NCBI GenBank assembly: GCA_003259005.1
Contig: QLII01000001.1
Span: forward strand, 3,612,501 to 3,676,500
From: Spirosoma telluris
GTDB lineage: Bacteria > Bacteroidota > Bacteroidia > Cytophagales > Spirosomataceae
Length of the DNA stretch: 64,000 nt
Direction: 5' to 3'
Each line of letters opens with the position of its first letter. The stretch's first letter is position 1. The notes under the pieces were generated by a model. That model was not told the origin of the DNA and ran no database searches. It saw only the letters and a program-made list of their open reading frames with translations. Positions 36,857-46,026 of this stretch are shown one piece after another. The translations under genes were made by a program, and so were the position numbers.

Positions 36857-37157
36857 AAATAGTCGTTTTCGTTTGCTCTAAACGCGCCAGGAAATAAGGG
36901 TTTTTAACCGATCGTTCGGTCACTAAATCAACAGGCCGATTCAGCACAGACTCTAATGCATGAGCAATTGTAAAATAGTTTTCACCATAACTAACCGGAT
37001 CCAGGTTCGCATCAAATCCAATCAGTAAATCAACGTCACTTGTTTCCGTAAATTGGTCTGTACAGACCGATCCAAACGCATAGGCTCTTTTCACTCCGTT
37101 CTCTTTTAAGATGCGTGTGACGGCTGGCAATTGATTAGCTAAAAATGGATGGATCAT
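36849..37157 (-). CDS. mntA: Minimal nucleotidyltransferase antitoxin MntA
   Basis: 102 aa. AYAFGSVCTDQFTETSDVDLL gives the GS-x10-DxD motif of minimal nucleotidyltransferases, followed by VDLVTERSVKNPYF. It is expected to transfer AMP to the HEPN partner and so neutralise it. First gene of a two-gene operon reading leftward, 8-bp overlap with hepT. The pair is AT-richer than the kinase gene next to it. Confidence 0.88.
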   Translation of the reverse strand: MIHPFLANQLPAVTRILKENGVKRAYAFGSVCTDQFTETSDVDLLIGFDANLDPVSYGENYFTIAHALESVLNRPVDLVTERSVKNPYFLARLEQTKTTIYE

Positions 37158-37233
37158 GAGCCGGTTAATTCACTTCTTTAGATAAGCAGTAGGTCAACAA
37201 CGCCTGAAGCGTCTGTAAGTATAACGAAAATTA

Positions 37234-38594
37234 TCAAAACGTGAGGCTAAACGTGCTCCCTGCGTCGGGTTTGGAGTCGGCGGTGAGTTGGCCGTTGTGG
37301 AGTTGCATGATCTGGCGGAAAGACTCAGCCCGATTCCGGAGCCGGTTTTCTTGGTCGTGTAGAAGGGAATAAAAATCTGTTCTAAGGCTTCCGGTTCAAT
37401 GCCCGGCCCATTGTCGGTCACGCGGATAACTACATGCGGCCCAACCGATTCAGCGTTGATGTCAATGATAGGTACAGTACCTTTCTCAACGCTTTCTGCG
37501 GCATTTTTCACCAGGTTCAGTAGCACCATTTCAATTTGAGAAGCATCTGCCCGAATCGCCAGATTGGGCGACCCAACCGTAAACGCAATCTGACACTGAG
37601 GGGCATTAGCCTGAGCCAGCTGCACAACCGTCCGCAACAGCGGCTCAACGGGTACGTCGGCAAAAATAGGTTGCGGAATGGTGGTGAAATTCCGATAGGC
37701 ATCCACAAACTGCATGATACCCGCTCCCCGTTGCTCAATAGTTGTCAGGGCATCACGCAGGTCATTGATGGATTCACCAACAACAGAGGGTATCGCGTTG
37801 AACTCGTTATCACTCGGTAAGGCAAAGGGCAATAAATCGGTTTCGACAATATCGCGCATGGTACCCGCCAGCGACACAATGGGGGTAATGGAGTTCATAA
37901 TCTCATGCCGTAGCACCTTCGTCAGGTTCTGCCAGGCTTCGAGTTCCCGTTGCTGGAGTTCCGAGCGGATGTTTTGCAGGGAAACTACCGTAACCAAGCG
38001 CCCCCGCAGCCGCACAGCCGTGCAACGCACCGATAGTTCCCCGTCGGCACCGGTTTGATAGGAAACCGGCGTGGGCGATGCTTTTGCAGACAGAAGTAAC
38101 TCGCTCAACTCAGGGTTTGTTGCCGTCAGGTCATTGAGTGTTCGCAGTCGATAAATCCCCAGCAGTCGCAATGCTGCCTGATTGACCAACTCTACCTGCC
38201 CGGCCACATCGAATGTCAGCAAGCCCACGCTGACGTGCTGAACGATCGTGTTGACATAGTGCAGGTTGGCTTCTTTTTCGGCTCTTGCCTGCCTGAATGC
38301 ATCCAGGACTTCGTTGAACTGGTCGTTCAGTTCGTAGAAAGAAGGCCCCAGATTGTTATCAGCCCGAAAGGACACGGCAAAATCGGAATAGCGTACCGAT
38401 TCCAGAAACCGGGTCAATTTACGATTCAGACTGGTCACATAACGGTACAGATTGACCGTTATTATCAAATGCAGAATGACTAAAGGAAACAGCATCAGGC
38501 CATTCACCTCCTGAAGCCATAGGTACGTTATGGCACTAGTGAGCGCAACCACACCGACGATACGCCAGCCTATACCAAGAACGAACCGATTCAT
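37234..38594 (-). CDS. NtrY-like sensor histidine kinase, one frameshift near the end
   Basis: About 453 aa. Two N-terminal membrane segments (VVALTSAITYLWL; LMLFPLVILHLIITVNLY), a HAMP-like linker, a PAS domain (YVNTIVQHVSVGLLTFDVAGQVELVNQAAL), H-box LRHEIMNSITPIVS, N-box NLVKNAAESVEKG, G1 DNGPGI and G2 GSGIGLSLS. After SLS the frame slips near 37317; the proper end RQIMQLHNGQLTADSKPDAGSTF stops at 37234. ATG 38594 is preferred, 1 bp after the desaturase stop. Its probable partner is the sigma-54 regulator at 41078. Confidence 0.88.
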
Positions 38595-38595
38595 A

Positions 38596-39573
38596 CTAAG
38601 CCGCAATCCAGCTAAACGGGTACTCCAGCGTAGGCACTTTGGTGCGTTCGGCTATCCGGCGCAAACGGGCAGGCAAAGCCATCACATAATCGCGGGCACG
38701 CTGTCCAGCATCGTTCAGATCGGTGATCGTATCGATCTTCCAATCAACCAGCAGGGATTCAGCGATCTCGATATAGTCGTAGGTCGTGTAAACACCCAGG
38801 CGCTGGGCCGCGTCCGAAAAATGACTGAATGTCTGGCCAATTTTAACACCCGATTCGCGCAGGAAGTGAGCAGGCATCACAATTTTCTTCCGCATCATAT
38901 CCTCGAATGCCAGCATCATTTCAGACGGATCGACCTCAAAAATCTGCCGTACAAAATCTTTATAAGCTTTCGCGTGGCGCAACTCGTCGGAAGCAATTAC
39001 CCCACAAATTTTCGACAGCTGATTGCAACCGGCCTGTTTAGCCAGGGTAGCCGTCCGGCGATGGGACACGTTGGTCGCCAGCTCCTGAAACGAGGTATAA
39101 ACGAAATTGCGGTAGGGATCTTTGCCGGTCCCAATGTCGAACCCGTCGGCAATCAGGTATTGCGTGGATACCTCCATCGCCCGCATATTGACCCGGCCCG
39201 ATAGATACAGGAATTTGTTGAGCAAGTCGCCATGCCGATTTTCTTCGGCGGTCCAACTCCGAATCCAGCGTGTCCAACCAGCAGGATTGCCCTGCTCAAT
39301 TCCCTCCATGTCCATCAGCCACGACTCGTAGGTAGGCAGGGCTTCTTCGGTGATGGTGTCGCCAACCAGTACGGCTACATAATCGTACGAAAGCTCACGG
39401 GTGCTTTCGCGAAGTAATTTAACGTCATCCAGAAATGAATCTGTTGTTGAATCGGGCAGCAGATCAGAGGGTTGCCAATTGGTCTCGATAGGCTTAAGAA
39501 ATTCATCAACGGATGCGTCGATTTTTTCACCGACGAATCGCATAACATCCAAACGTGTGCCAGATAAAATCAT
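38596..39573 (-). CDS. Acyl-ACP desaturase, ferritin-like di-iron enzyme
   Basis: 325 aa. The soluble stearoyl-ACP desaturase family is recognised from the two di-iron motifs EENRHG (after RSWTA) and DELRHAK, with LPTYESWLMDME and a GRVNMRAMEVSTQYLIADG helix. It introduces a double bond into acyl-ACP chains with O2 and electrons from ferredoxin. ATG 39573 is preferred to a TTG at 39588. It precedes the kinase gene by 1 bp, so the two are cotranscribed; a membrane-lipid link to envelope signalling is possible. Confidence 0.88.
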   Translation of the reverse strand: MILSGTRLDVMRFVGEKIDASVDEFLKPIETNWQPSDLLPDSTTDSFLDDVKLLRESTRELSYDYVAVLVGDTITEEALPTYESWLMDMEGIEQGNPAGWTRWIRSWTAEENRHGDLLNKFLYLSGRVNMRAMEVSTQYLIADGFDIGTGKDPYRNFVYTSFQELATNVSHRRTATLAKQAGCNQLSKICGVIASDELRHAKAYKDFVRQIFEVDPSEMMLAFEDMMRKKIVMPAHFLRESGVKIGQTFSHFSDAAQRLGVYTTYDYIEIAESLLVDWKIDTITDLNDAGQRARDYVMALPARLRRIAERTKVPTLEYPFSWIAA

Positions 39574-39735
39574 ATAAACAAGTAACAACGAAACGGTTCA
39601 ATTTTCCCTAGTGACTACAAAGTTCGGCTAAAAGAGTTGATGTTTTAGGTTCACATTCGTTTTTCTTCCCAACTGTACGCGACTCATGCTTAATTTTGGG
39701 ATAAACTAGTTGCTGTGCTGACGCCTGTCGCCTGT

Positions 39736-40476
39736 ATGAAAAAACTTCTGGATTACCTGTTGAGCAGCATCTACCTGCTTTATTTCGGCTTAGTATTATG
39801 TATTTTCCACGTGGCTCAGGTCGTTGCCTTTAACGTATTTGGCCGACCCGCCCATAAAAGAACAGTTGACTGGATGAATGCCAGTATTGCCTACGGATGG
39901 TATCTGACAGGCAGCACCATTCGCTTTACCCAACAACCCAATCTACCAACCGACCGTCCGATTATTTTTGTAGCGAACCACCAGAGCATGTTCGACATTT
40001 CACCGATTATCTGGTTTCTACGTCGGCACACACCCACCTTTGTGTCTAAAGTTGAACTGGCGCATGGTATACCGGGCGTTTCGTATAATCTACGCAAAAG
40101 TGGTGCCGCCCTCATCGACCGTAAAGACCCCAAACAGGCTATTGTCGAGATTGCCCGACTGGGTAAACTAATTCAGCAGAACAATTTATCGGCCATGATT
40201 TTTCCGGAAGGCACCCGGACACGGTCAGCGACTGGCGAGATGCGTCCTTTTGTAACCGGTGGAGTGGCGACATTGTTAAAAAGAGCCCCAATGCGCTTGT
40301 CGTACCGATTGCCATTCGGGGCACGGGTCACTTCAATCCAAAAGGCTTATTTCCGCTCACCTCGTTTTCAAAAATGTCGTGGACGGTACTACCCGGCATA
40401 GAACCCCGGACGAACCCCTGACGAAGTCGTTCAGCAATCCAGAGCAGCCATTGCCACCGAGTTGGGGCATTTTTGA
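39736..40476 (+). CDS. PlsC-type lysophospholipid acyltransferase, two frameshifts
   Basis: A membrane anchor (LLDYLLSSIYLLYFGLVLCIF) is followed by FVANHQSMFD (the HX4D motif), LIDRKDP and MIFPEGTRTRS. After GGVATLLK the frame slips at AAAAAG near 40281; one more A gives KSPNALVVPIAIRGTGHFNPKG. A second slip near 40412 leads to DEVVQQSRAAIATELGHF and a stop at 40474-40476. Reconstructed length about 246 aa. It acylates lysophosphatidate to phosphatidate. ATG 39736 is preferred to an upstream GTG. Divergent from the desaturase gene, whose product could supply acyl chains. Confidence 0.85.
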
Positions 40477-40552
40477 GTTTGACTAAAATTTGCCTTCCTT
40501 TTTTGTAAGTATTAAGACAATATTCGTTTATTTACAGAAAAGTTTCACTTTC

Positions 40553-41068
40553 ATGACACCCGACAAACGTTTAGACCAGATCGAACCTGTATTAGCGGAT
40601 GTAGCTCAGAAAACTGACCGCTTAATCGAATCGAACGGGCAGATTCTGGTAATAGCTACTCGTGCTGATGCTAACGCCCAAATCGCAGCCCGAGGAGTAG
40701 CGGATTTGACCATTGAAATGCGTCAACGATTTGTTCAAGTGAACGAACGGTTCGACCAGGTCAATCATCGGTTTGTGAGGGTCGATGAGCGTTTCAACCA
40801 GGTCAATCATCGGTTTGTGCGGGTTGATGAGCGTTTCGATCAAGTCGACCATCAATTTGGTAGGGTTGACGAACGTTTCAACCAACAGCAGGAGCAGATT
40901 GACCAACGGTTTAGCCAAGTTGACGAACGTTTCGATCAACAGCAAAATCAACTAGATGAGCTTCGAACCGAAATGAGAGAAGGATTTTTACAGGTCAATC
41001 TGAAGTTTGATCAAGTATCACAAACTCAACAGCAAATCTTAACTCTCCTGTTAGATCACCTTAGATAG
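40553..41068 (+). CDS. Coiled-coil heptad-repeat protein
   Basis: About 171 aa from ATG 40553 (MTPDKRLDQIEPV). Residues about 60-145 are a run of seven-residue units such as VDERFDQ, VNHRFVR, VDERFNQ, encoded by near-identical 21-bp or 42-bp DNA repeats. This predicts a long, regular coiled coil. No signal peptide or membrane segment. Repeat number may vary between strains. It lies between the acyltransferase and the regulator gene, facing the latter tail to tail. Function unknown. Confidence 0.7.
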   Translation: MTPDKRLDQIEPVLADVAQKTDRLIESNGQILVIATRADANAQIAARGVADLTIEMRQRFVQVNERFDQVNHRFVRVDERFNQVNHRFVRVDERFDQVDHQFGRVDERFNQQQEQIDQRFSQVDERFDQQQNQLDELRTEMREGFLQVNLKFDQVSQTQQQILTLLLDHLR

Positions 41069-41077
41069 ACACGGTAC

Positions 41078-42466
41078 TCATAACCCAAATTTCTCCAGTC
41101 TTCTATACAATGCCTGTCTCGACAGGCCCAGTTCCCTCGCCACATCCGTAATGCTGCCCCGGTGCTTTTGCATAGCCTGTTGAATGAGTTGCCGTTCCAT
41201 ATCTTCCAGTTGCAACGTTTCGTTCACGGGTGACACCGATGCAGACCCATTTTTGAAGATAAAATTCGTCGGTTCCAGTAAAGTTCCTTGAGCCGCCCCT
41301 GCTACATCAGGCCGAGCCAGGATAACGGCTCGTTCAACGGCGTGTTGCAATTCCCGAACATTACCTGGCCAGCGGTATTGCTTCATTTCGGCTAATAATG
41401 CCGGGCTCAAGCCTGAAATCGAGCGGTTATATTGCTTTGCGTATTTTTTCAGGAAATGCTCGGCCAGTGGTCCAATATCGGAGGGACGCTCACGGAGGGC
41501 GGGTAGATGGAGTTCAATTGTATTGATCCGATAGAGCAAATCCTGCCGGAAAGCTCGTTCGGCCACACGCTCGTTCAAGTCGGCGTTGGTGGCGCAAATG
41601 AGCCGCACATCAATTGGTCGGGCTTTATTTGAGCCAACGCGCGTTACCTGACGCTGTTGCAATACCGTTAACAAACGAGCCTGTTGGGCAGGACTCAGGT
41701 TACCAATTTCGTCCAGAAAAATCGTGCCACCATTGGCTTCTTCAAACCGACCCGCCCGGTCGTCGCGGGCATCGGTAAAGGCCCCTTTTACGTGACCGAA
41801 GACTTCACTTTCAAACAAGCTCTCAGTCAGGGCACCTACGTCAACGCTTACAAATGGCTTATCGCGCCGGAGAGACTGGTCATGAATAGCACGCGCAACC
41901 AGATCTTTACCGGTCCCATTTTCACCTAGAATTAGTACGTTAGCATCCGTTGGGGCTACCTGTTCAACTGTATCCAGAACGGGCCGCATGGCAGAGCCAA
42001 TGATGTTCGTTTGTTTGGTTGCTTTTTTGGCTGGCGAAACCGGGCTATCAGCTTTACCAGTATCGTCTGCCTGCTGATTGCCCCCTCCTTTATGAATAGC
42101 CCCACGAATGGTTTCCAGGAATTTATCATTCTGCCAGGGCTTCAACACGAAGTCGACAGCTCCCGCTTTAATAGCCCGTACCGCCATTTCAACATCACCA
42201 TAGGCTGTAAACAAGACAACCCGCGCTTTTGGGTCAATGTCTAAAATACGATCTAGCCAGGCAAATCCCTCACGTCCGCTACTCACGTCACGCTGAAAAT
42301 TCATGTCGAGCACAATCGCATCATACCGATTGTTGTTGAGCAGGAAAGGCAATTTTTCAGGATTCTTTTCGATATCTACCGAAGCAACGTGGCGCTTGAG
42401 CAGTAACCGGGCCGCCAGCAATACGTCGGGATCATCGTCGACGAGTAAGAGTTTAGCATCTTGCAT
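41078..42466 (-). CDS. NtrC-like sigma-54-dependent response regulator
   Basis: 462 aa. Receiver domain 1-125 with LLLVDDDPD and the phosphoacceptor in AIVLDMNF, then AAA+ domain with Walker A GENGTGKD, GAFTDA in place of the canonical GAFTGA loop, Walker B GTIFLDEIG, and WPGNVREL. The C-terminus GSITDVARELGLSRQALYRRL is a Fis-type HTH. GAFTDA occurs in a large subgroup of these regulators and probably still engages sigma-54. A sigma-54 promoter lies before the adaptor gene at 44692. Confidence 0.92.
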   Translation of the reverse strand: MQDAKLLLVDDDPDVLLAARLLLKRHVASVDIEKNPEKLPFLLNNNRYDAIVLDMNFQRDVSSGREGFAWLDRILDIDPKARVVLFTAYGDVEMAVRAIKAGAVDFVLKPWQNDKFLETIRGAIHKGGGNQQADDTGKADSPVSPAKKATKQTNIIGSAMRPVLDTVEQVAPTDANVLILGENGTGKDLVARAIHDQSLRRDKPFVSVDVGALTESLFESEVFGHVKGAFTDARDDRAGRFEEANGGTIFLDEIGNLSPAQQARLLTVLQQRQVTRVGSNKARPIDVRLICATNADLNERVAERAFRQDLLYRINTIELHLPALRERPSDIGPLAEHFLKKYAKQYNRSISGLSPALLAEMKQYRWPGNVRELQHAVERAVILARPDVAGAAQGTLLEPTNFIFKNGSASVSPVNETLQLEDMERQLIQQAMQKHRGSITDVARELGLSRQALYRRLEKFGL

Positions 42467-42569
42467 ACACTAAAGATAACGAGTTAGACGATTTGTTGCA
42501 CGCTACTCTCGATTCAACAACGAATTACGGTTTTCTTACGTACTTTGACCCAGTAAAAGTCGTTGAACG

Positions 42570-42692
42570 GTCATTTATTGTCATTAGATGGTCATTGTTG
42601 TCATTGGGTGGTCATTCGTTATTGTCGACCAGTGCACAACAATTTAATAACAATAAATGACGATCAATGACGATCAATGACCACCTAATGAC
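42570..42692. repeat. GTCATT-family inverted repeat that supplies a start codon
   Basis: Several GTCATT units on the left are mirrored by AATGAC units on the right. For example GTCATTAGATGGTCATTG (42590-42607) pairs with 42675-42692 at 17 of 18 positions. The right arm ends in TAATGAC and so contributes the ATG (42688) of the glycosyltransferase gene. Related to 14592-14656. Confidence 0.65.
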
Positions 42693-44413
42693 TGACACTT
42701 CTTCCCCTCTTACTGACCGTTGGTTTTATGCCCTTGTGGCCGTTGGCGTATTTCTGAATGCAACGGGCCTCTTTCCACCCGTGATGGAACTCGATGGTGC
42801 CCTGTATGCCTGCATTGCCAAACAAATGGCGCAAACCGGCGATTTCGTAAACCTCTATGCCGTTGGCACTGATTGGCTCGACAAGCCTCATTTCCCGTTC
42901 TGGGTCATTGCACTAAGTTACCGAATTTTCGGAATCAATACATTTTCATACAAGTTTCCTGCCTTGTTGTTTTTTCTGGGCAGCGTGGTATATACCTATC
43001 AGTTTACCCGGCTAACTTATTCAAAACTAACGGCTCAGGTGGCGTCACTGGTGCTCCTAACAGCATTTCACGGTGTCTTGTCCAATAGCGATGTGCGAGC
43101 CGAACCGTATCTGATGCCGCTCATTATCGGGCCTGTTTATCACTTTTATCGAGTTTTTGGGGGTGACAGATATGCCATATCTTCAAGATATGGCATATCT
43201 GAAGGCAATCTGCATCTGTTGGCAGGCTCTCTGCTGACAGGCTGCGCGCTCATGACTAAGGGCGTCTTTGTGCTTATTCCAATTGGGGCTGGTTTAGTAC
43301 TGCACTGGCTGCTGACCGGCCATTGGCATGAACTTCTTAAACTACGTTGGTATGCGGCTATCGTACTCTCATTCGCCTTCACACTACCTGAAATTTACTG
43401 CCTGTACCAACAATTCGATTTACACCCAGAGAAGGTAATCTTTGGCGAGACAGGTGTATCGGGAATTCGGTTTTTCTTTTGGGACAGCCAGTTTGGGCGG
43501 TTCTTCAATACAGGGCCCATTAAAGGCGAAGGTGACAAATTTTTCTTTGTCCATACGTTGCTGTGGGCTTTTATTCCCTGGTCGCTACCCTATACATCAG
43601 CATTGGCAAGCGGCTGATTGATTTGGCTAAACGCCGGATTGGACCAGCGTTTCAGCCAGAATACATTTCGCTGGGTTCCGGACTGGCTACGTTCGTTTTG
43701 TTTTCGTTATCCGGCTTTCAATTACCGCACTACCTGAATATTGTTTTCCCGTTCTATGCGGTACTTACAGCCCAGTTTTTAGTTGGGTTAAACCCGACTA
43801 ACCTGCGCAAATGGGCCTCTTGGCAAACAGTGATCGGCTTTCTTCTGATTATCGTCATGGCTGCGCTCTTGTGGCTCGTCCAACCCGCCGGACTAGGCAC
43901 TGCTCTGGGCTGGGTCCTGACCATCACGGTTCTCCTGTTTGTACTCTTTCGGCAGAATAACCTACTGTCGCTAATGGGTCGAATGGTGGGCGTGATGCTC
44001 GTTATAGCCACCTCGTTAAATCTATTTTTATATCCACCTTTTTGCGTTATCAGGCGGGTATGGCAACGGCTGAGTATGCGAATACACAACCGACGCTAGC
44101 CAATCGCCCGACAATATTATACGAACCCGGTACGGGCGTGGGTGGTGGCAGTTTCTGGTCCTATGAGTTTTACGCAAAAGGGCCTATAGTATACGCACGC
44201 ACAGATTCTACATTGCGTACACTGGTACAAGCAGGGCCCAAAACAGTATTCACAACGGCTGAGTATGTTGATTCGCTCACGACGCACGGCTTTAGTGTTC
44301 ATCGGCTAGCCATCTTCCCGTATTACCACGTCAGCCAGTTGACGTATGATTTTCTTAATCCGGCAACGCGTTCGAAAACGCTTCTGCCCTATGTACTTGT
44401 AGAAGTGAAGTAG
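42688..44413 (+). CDS. GT39/ArnT-like membrane glycosyltransferase, two frameshifts
   Basis: A multi-pass protein of about 570 aa in the PMT/ArnT (GT39/GT83) group: VMELDGALYACIAKQMAQTGDFVNLY, with the acidic DGA loop, WLDKPHFPFWVIAL, then many membrane helices and a soluble C-terminal part. Frame slips lie near 43600 (WAFIPWSL to ATLYISIGKRL) and near 44045. A 35-bp palindrome at 43167-43201 is inserted in frame and encodes a hydrophilic loop. Likely uses a polyprenyl-phosphate sugar to glycosylate lipid or protein at the outer face of the inner membrane. ATG 42688 lies in a dispersed repeat. Confidence 0.82.
43167..43201. repeat. Perfect 17-bp palindrome inside a coding sequence
   Basis: CAGATATGCCATATCTT and its exact complement flank one central C (43184). 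Its 35 bp encode about DRYAISSRYGISE within the glycosyltransferase without breaking the frame. Confidence 0.8.
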
Positions 44414-44497
44414 GTGGAGTAAGTGAAGTGAGTGGAGTAGGTGAAAGTAAGTGCAGTAAGTCAGTACACTTACTCCACTCACTTCACTTACTCCACC
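44413..44497. repeat. GGAGTAAGTGAAGTG hairpin after the glycosyltransferase gene
   Basis: 31-bp arms at 44413-44443 and 44467-44497 match at 30 of 31 positions. It starts at the last base of the glycosyltransferase stop codon. Internally each arm is built of GGAGTA/AAGTGA units. A terminator role is possible, but no T-run follows. Confidence 0.75.
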
Positions 44498-44597
44498 ACT
44501 ATGCCAAACCTCAAAAGCGGACAAATTCCGTCCGAAAGCGGACAGCATATCATACTAATAGCCCAACAAGTGCCTGATAATCAACACTAGCAATCAA

Positions 44598-44614
44598 CTG
44601 GCATGACATTGGCA
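44598..44614 (+). promoter_or_regulatory. Sigma-54 promoter
   Basis: CTGGCATGACATTGGCA fits the -24/-12 consensus, with GG and GC separated by exactly 10 bp and two mismatches in the less strict positions. It lies 78 bp before the adaptor gene start. The NtrC-like regulator at 41078 is the obvious activator candidate. Confidence 0.65.
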
Positions 44615-44691
44615 CAGGTCTTTATAACGAATGAGGCACGAGCCCGTATTCGCTCTTTCACTCTTTCATTCTTTCGCTTACTTCTTAACTA

Positions 44692-45939
44692 ATGGATCGC
44701 GTCTTACCTAAACGATTTTGGACTGTCCAACGCCTTGCTATCTTCGGGGGCGGTGCGGTAGTTCTAGGCTTATTAGCTTACACACTCTTTTTTGCCGACC
44801 GTCGGTCGAAACTGAACGTTGAAAAAGATAAAATAACCGTCTCCAGTGTAACAACGGGGCCTTTTGAAGATTTCATTGCCGTAACCGGCGTTGTACAACC
44901 GCTAAAAACAATCCGTCTCGATGCTATTGAAGGCGGTTATGTAACGCAGAAATTGATTGAAGGAGGTAACATGGTTAAAAAAGGAGAAGTACTCCTGAAA
45001 CTTGAAAACCAGAGTCTGAAACTGAGCTTCCTCCAGTCAGAAACTGAAGCCAACCGACTCGTCAACGACCTACAAACTACGCGCCAACGCCTTCAGGTAG
45101 AGCGGTTTACTCTCCGAAAAACGTTAGCCGATCTCGATGCTCAGATCGATCAGGCAAAAGACTCTTACGACCGTCAGGCCAAGTTGTATAAGGACAAAGT
45201 GGTTTCGGAAGAAGACTATCTGAAAGCCAAGCGTGCTTATGAGCGGCTAACTGGTCAGCGTACTATTGAGATCGAAACGCAGAAGTACCAGGAAGAGAAC
45301 GCTAAGTTCCAGATCAAACAATTGGAAGGCACCTTGCAACGTACGCAGAAAAATGTGGCTCTTTGGCAACAGACACTGGATAACCTGGTGGTTAAGGCCC
45401 CGGTTTCGGGTCAATTGTCCAGCATTGATGTGGAAGTTGGGTCAAACATTAACCGAGGCCAGAACATCGGCCAGATTGATGACCTGAATGGATTCAAAAT
45501 GCGTGTCGGTATTGACGAGCACTACATTAGCCGGGTATTTTCGGGATTGAAAGGCTCCTTTGAGTTCAACGGTAAAATGCACGATCTGGAGATTAGCCGG
45601 GTCTACCCTGAAGTAAAAAGTGGCCGGTTTGAAGTGGACATGATCTTTCCGAAGGGAACGCCCGAAGGGATTAAGCGGGGTCAGTCCTCACCAATTCAGT
45701 TGGAGTTAGGAAAAGCCGCCAAAGCGACGCTACTGCCTGTTGGTGGTTTCTTCTCCGACACAGGTGGCAACTGGGTGTATGTGGTTGATAAGTCAGGCAA
45801 ACGTGCCGTGAAACGCCCGATCACACTTGGCCGCAAAAACCCTGAGTTCTACGAAGTCCTGACCGGACTGGAACCCGGCGAGCAAGTTATTACGAGTTCT
45901 TACGAAAATTTTGGCGATAACGAAGTACTTGAATTTTAA
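44692..45939 (+). CDS. MacA/HlyD-like periplasmic adaptor
   Basis: 415 aa. One N-terminal membrane anchor (LAIFGGGAVVLGLLAYTLFF), a lipoyl half-motif (AIEGGYVTQKLIEGGNMVKKGEVLLKLEN), a long alpha-hairpin (about residues 105-225), the second lipoyl half (VKAPVSGQLSSIDVEVGSNINRG) and a beta-barrel plus membrane-proximal domain ending EVLTGLEPGEQVITSSYENFGD. This is the membrane-fusion protein of a MacAB-type tripartite pump. Intact. Downstream genes supply an ATPase and permeases; no outer-membrane TolC gene is in the window. Confidence 0.92.
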   Translation: MDRVLPKRFWTVQRLAIFGGGAVVLGLLAYTLFFADRRSKLNVEKDKITVSSVTTGPFEDFIAVTGVVQPLKTIRLDAIEGGYVTQKLIEGGNMVKKGEVLLKLENQSLKLSFLQSETEANRLVNDLQTTRQRLQVERFTLRKTLADLDAQIDQAKDSYDRQAKLYKDKVVSEEDYLKAKRAYERLTGQRTIEIETQKYQEENAKFQIKQLEGTLQRTQKNVALWQQTLDNLVVKAPVSGQLSSIDVEVGSNINRGQNIGQIDDLNGFKMRVGIDEHYISRVFSGLKGSFEFNGKMHDLEISRVYPEVKSGRFEVDMIFPKGTPEGIKRGQSSPIQLELGKAAKATLLPVGGFFSDTGGNWVYVVDKSGKRAVKRPITLGRKNPEFYEVLTGLEPGEQVITSSYENFGDNEVLEF

Positions 45940-46020
45940 TTTTTTGACAGGATTTACAGGATTTACAGGATTTATAACGGCCTGCTTTATCCTGTAAATC
46001 CTGTTAATCCTGTCAAAAAA
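45940..46020. repeat. GACAGGATTTACAGG hairpin between adaptor and ATPase genes
   Basis: 32-bp arms at 45940-45971 and 45989-46020 match at 31 of 32 positions, with a 17-nt loop. It fills the whole gap between the adaptor stop and the ATPase start (46027). The arms contain direct repeats of ACAGGATTT and end in T6 and A6 runs. It could act as an attenuator, or stabilise the upstream message. Confidence 0.85.
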
Positions 46021-46026
46021 AAGATT

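Noticed and set aside
40735..40960. Regular direct repeats resembling a CRISPR or minisatellite array
   Set aside because: Repeats have a 21/42-bp period without unique spacers and lie in one continuous reading frame encoding heptads.
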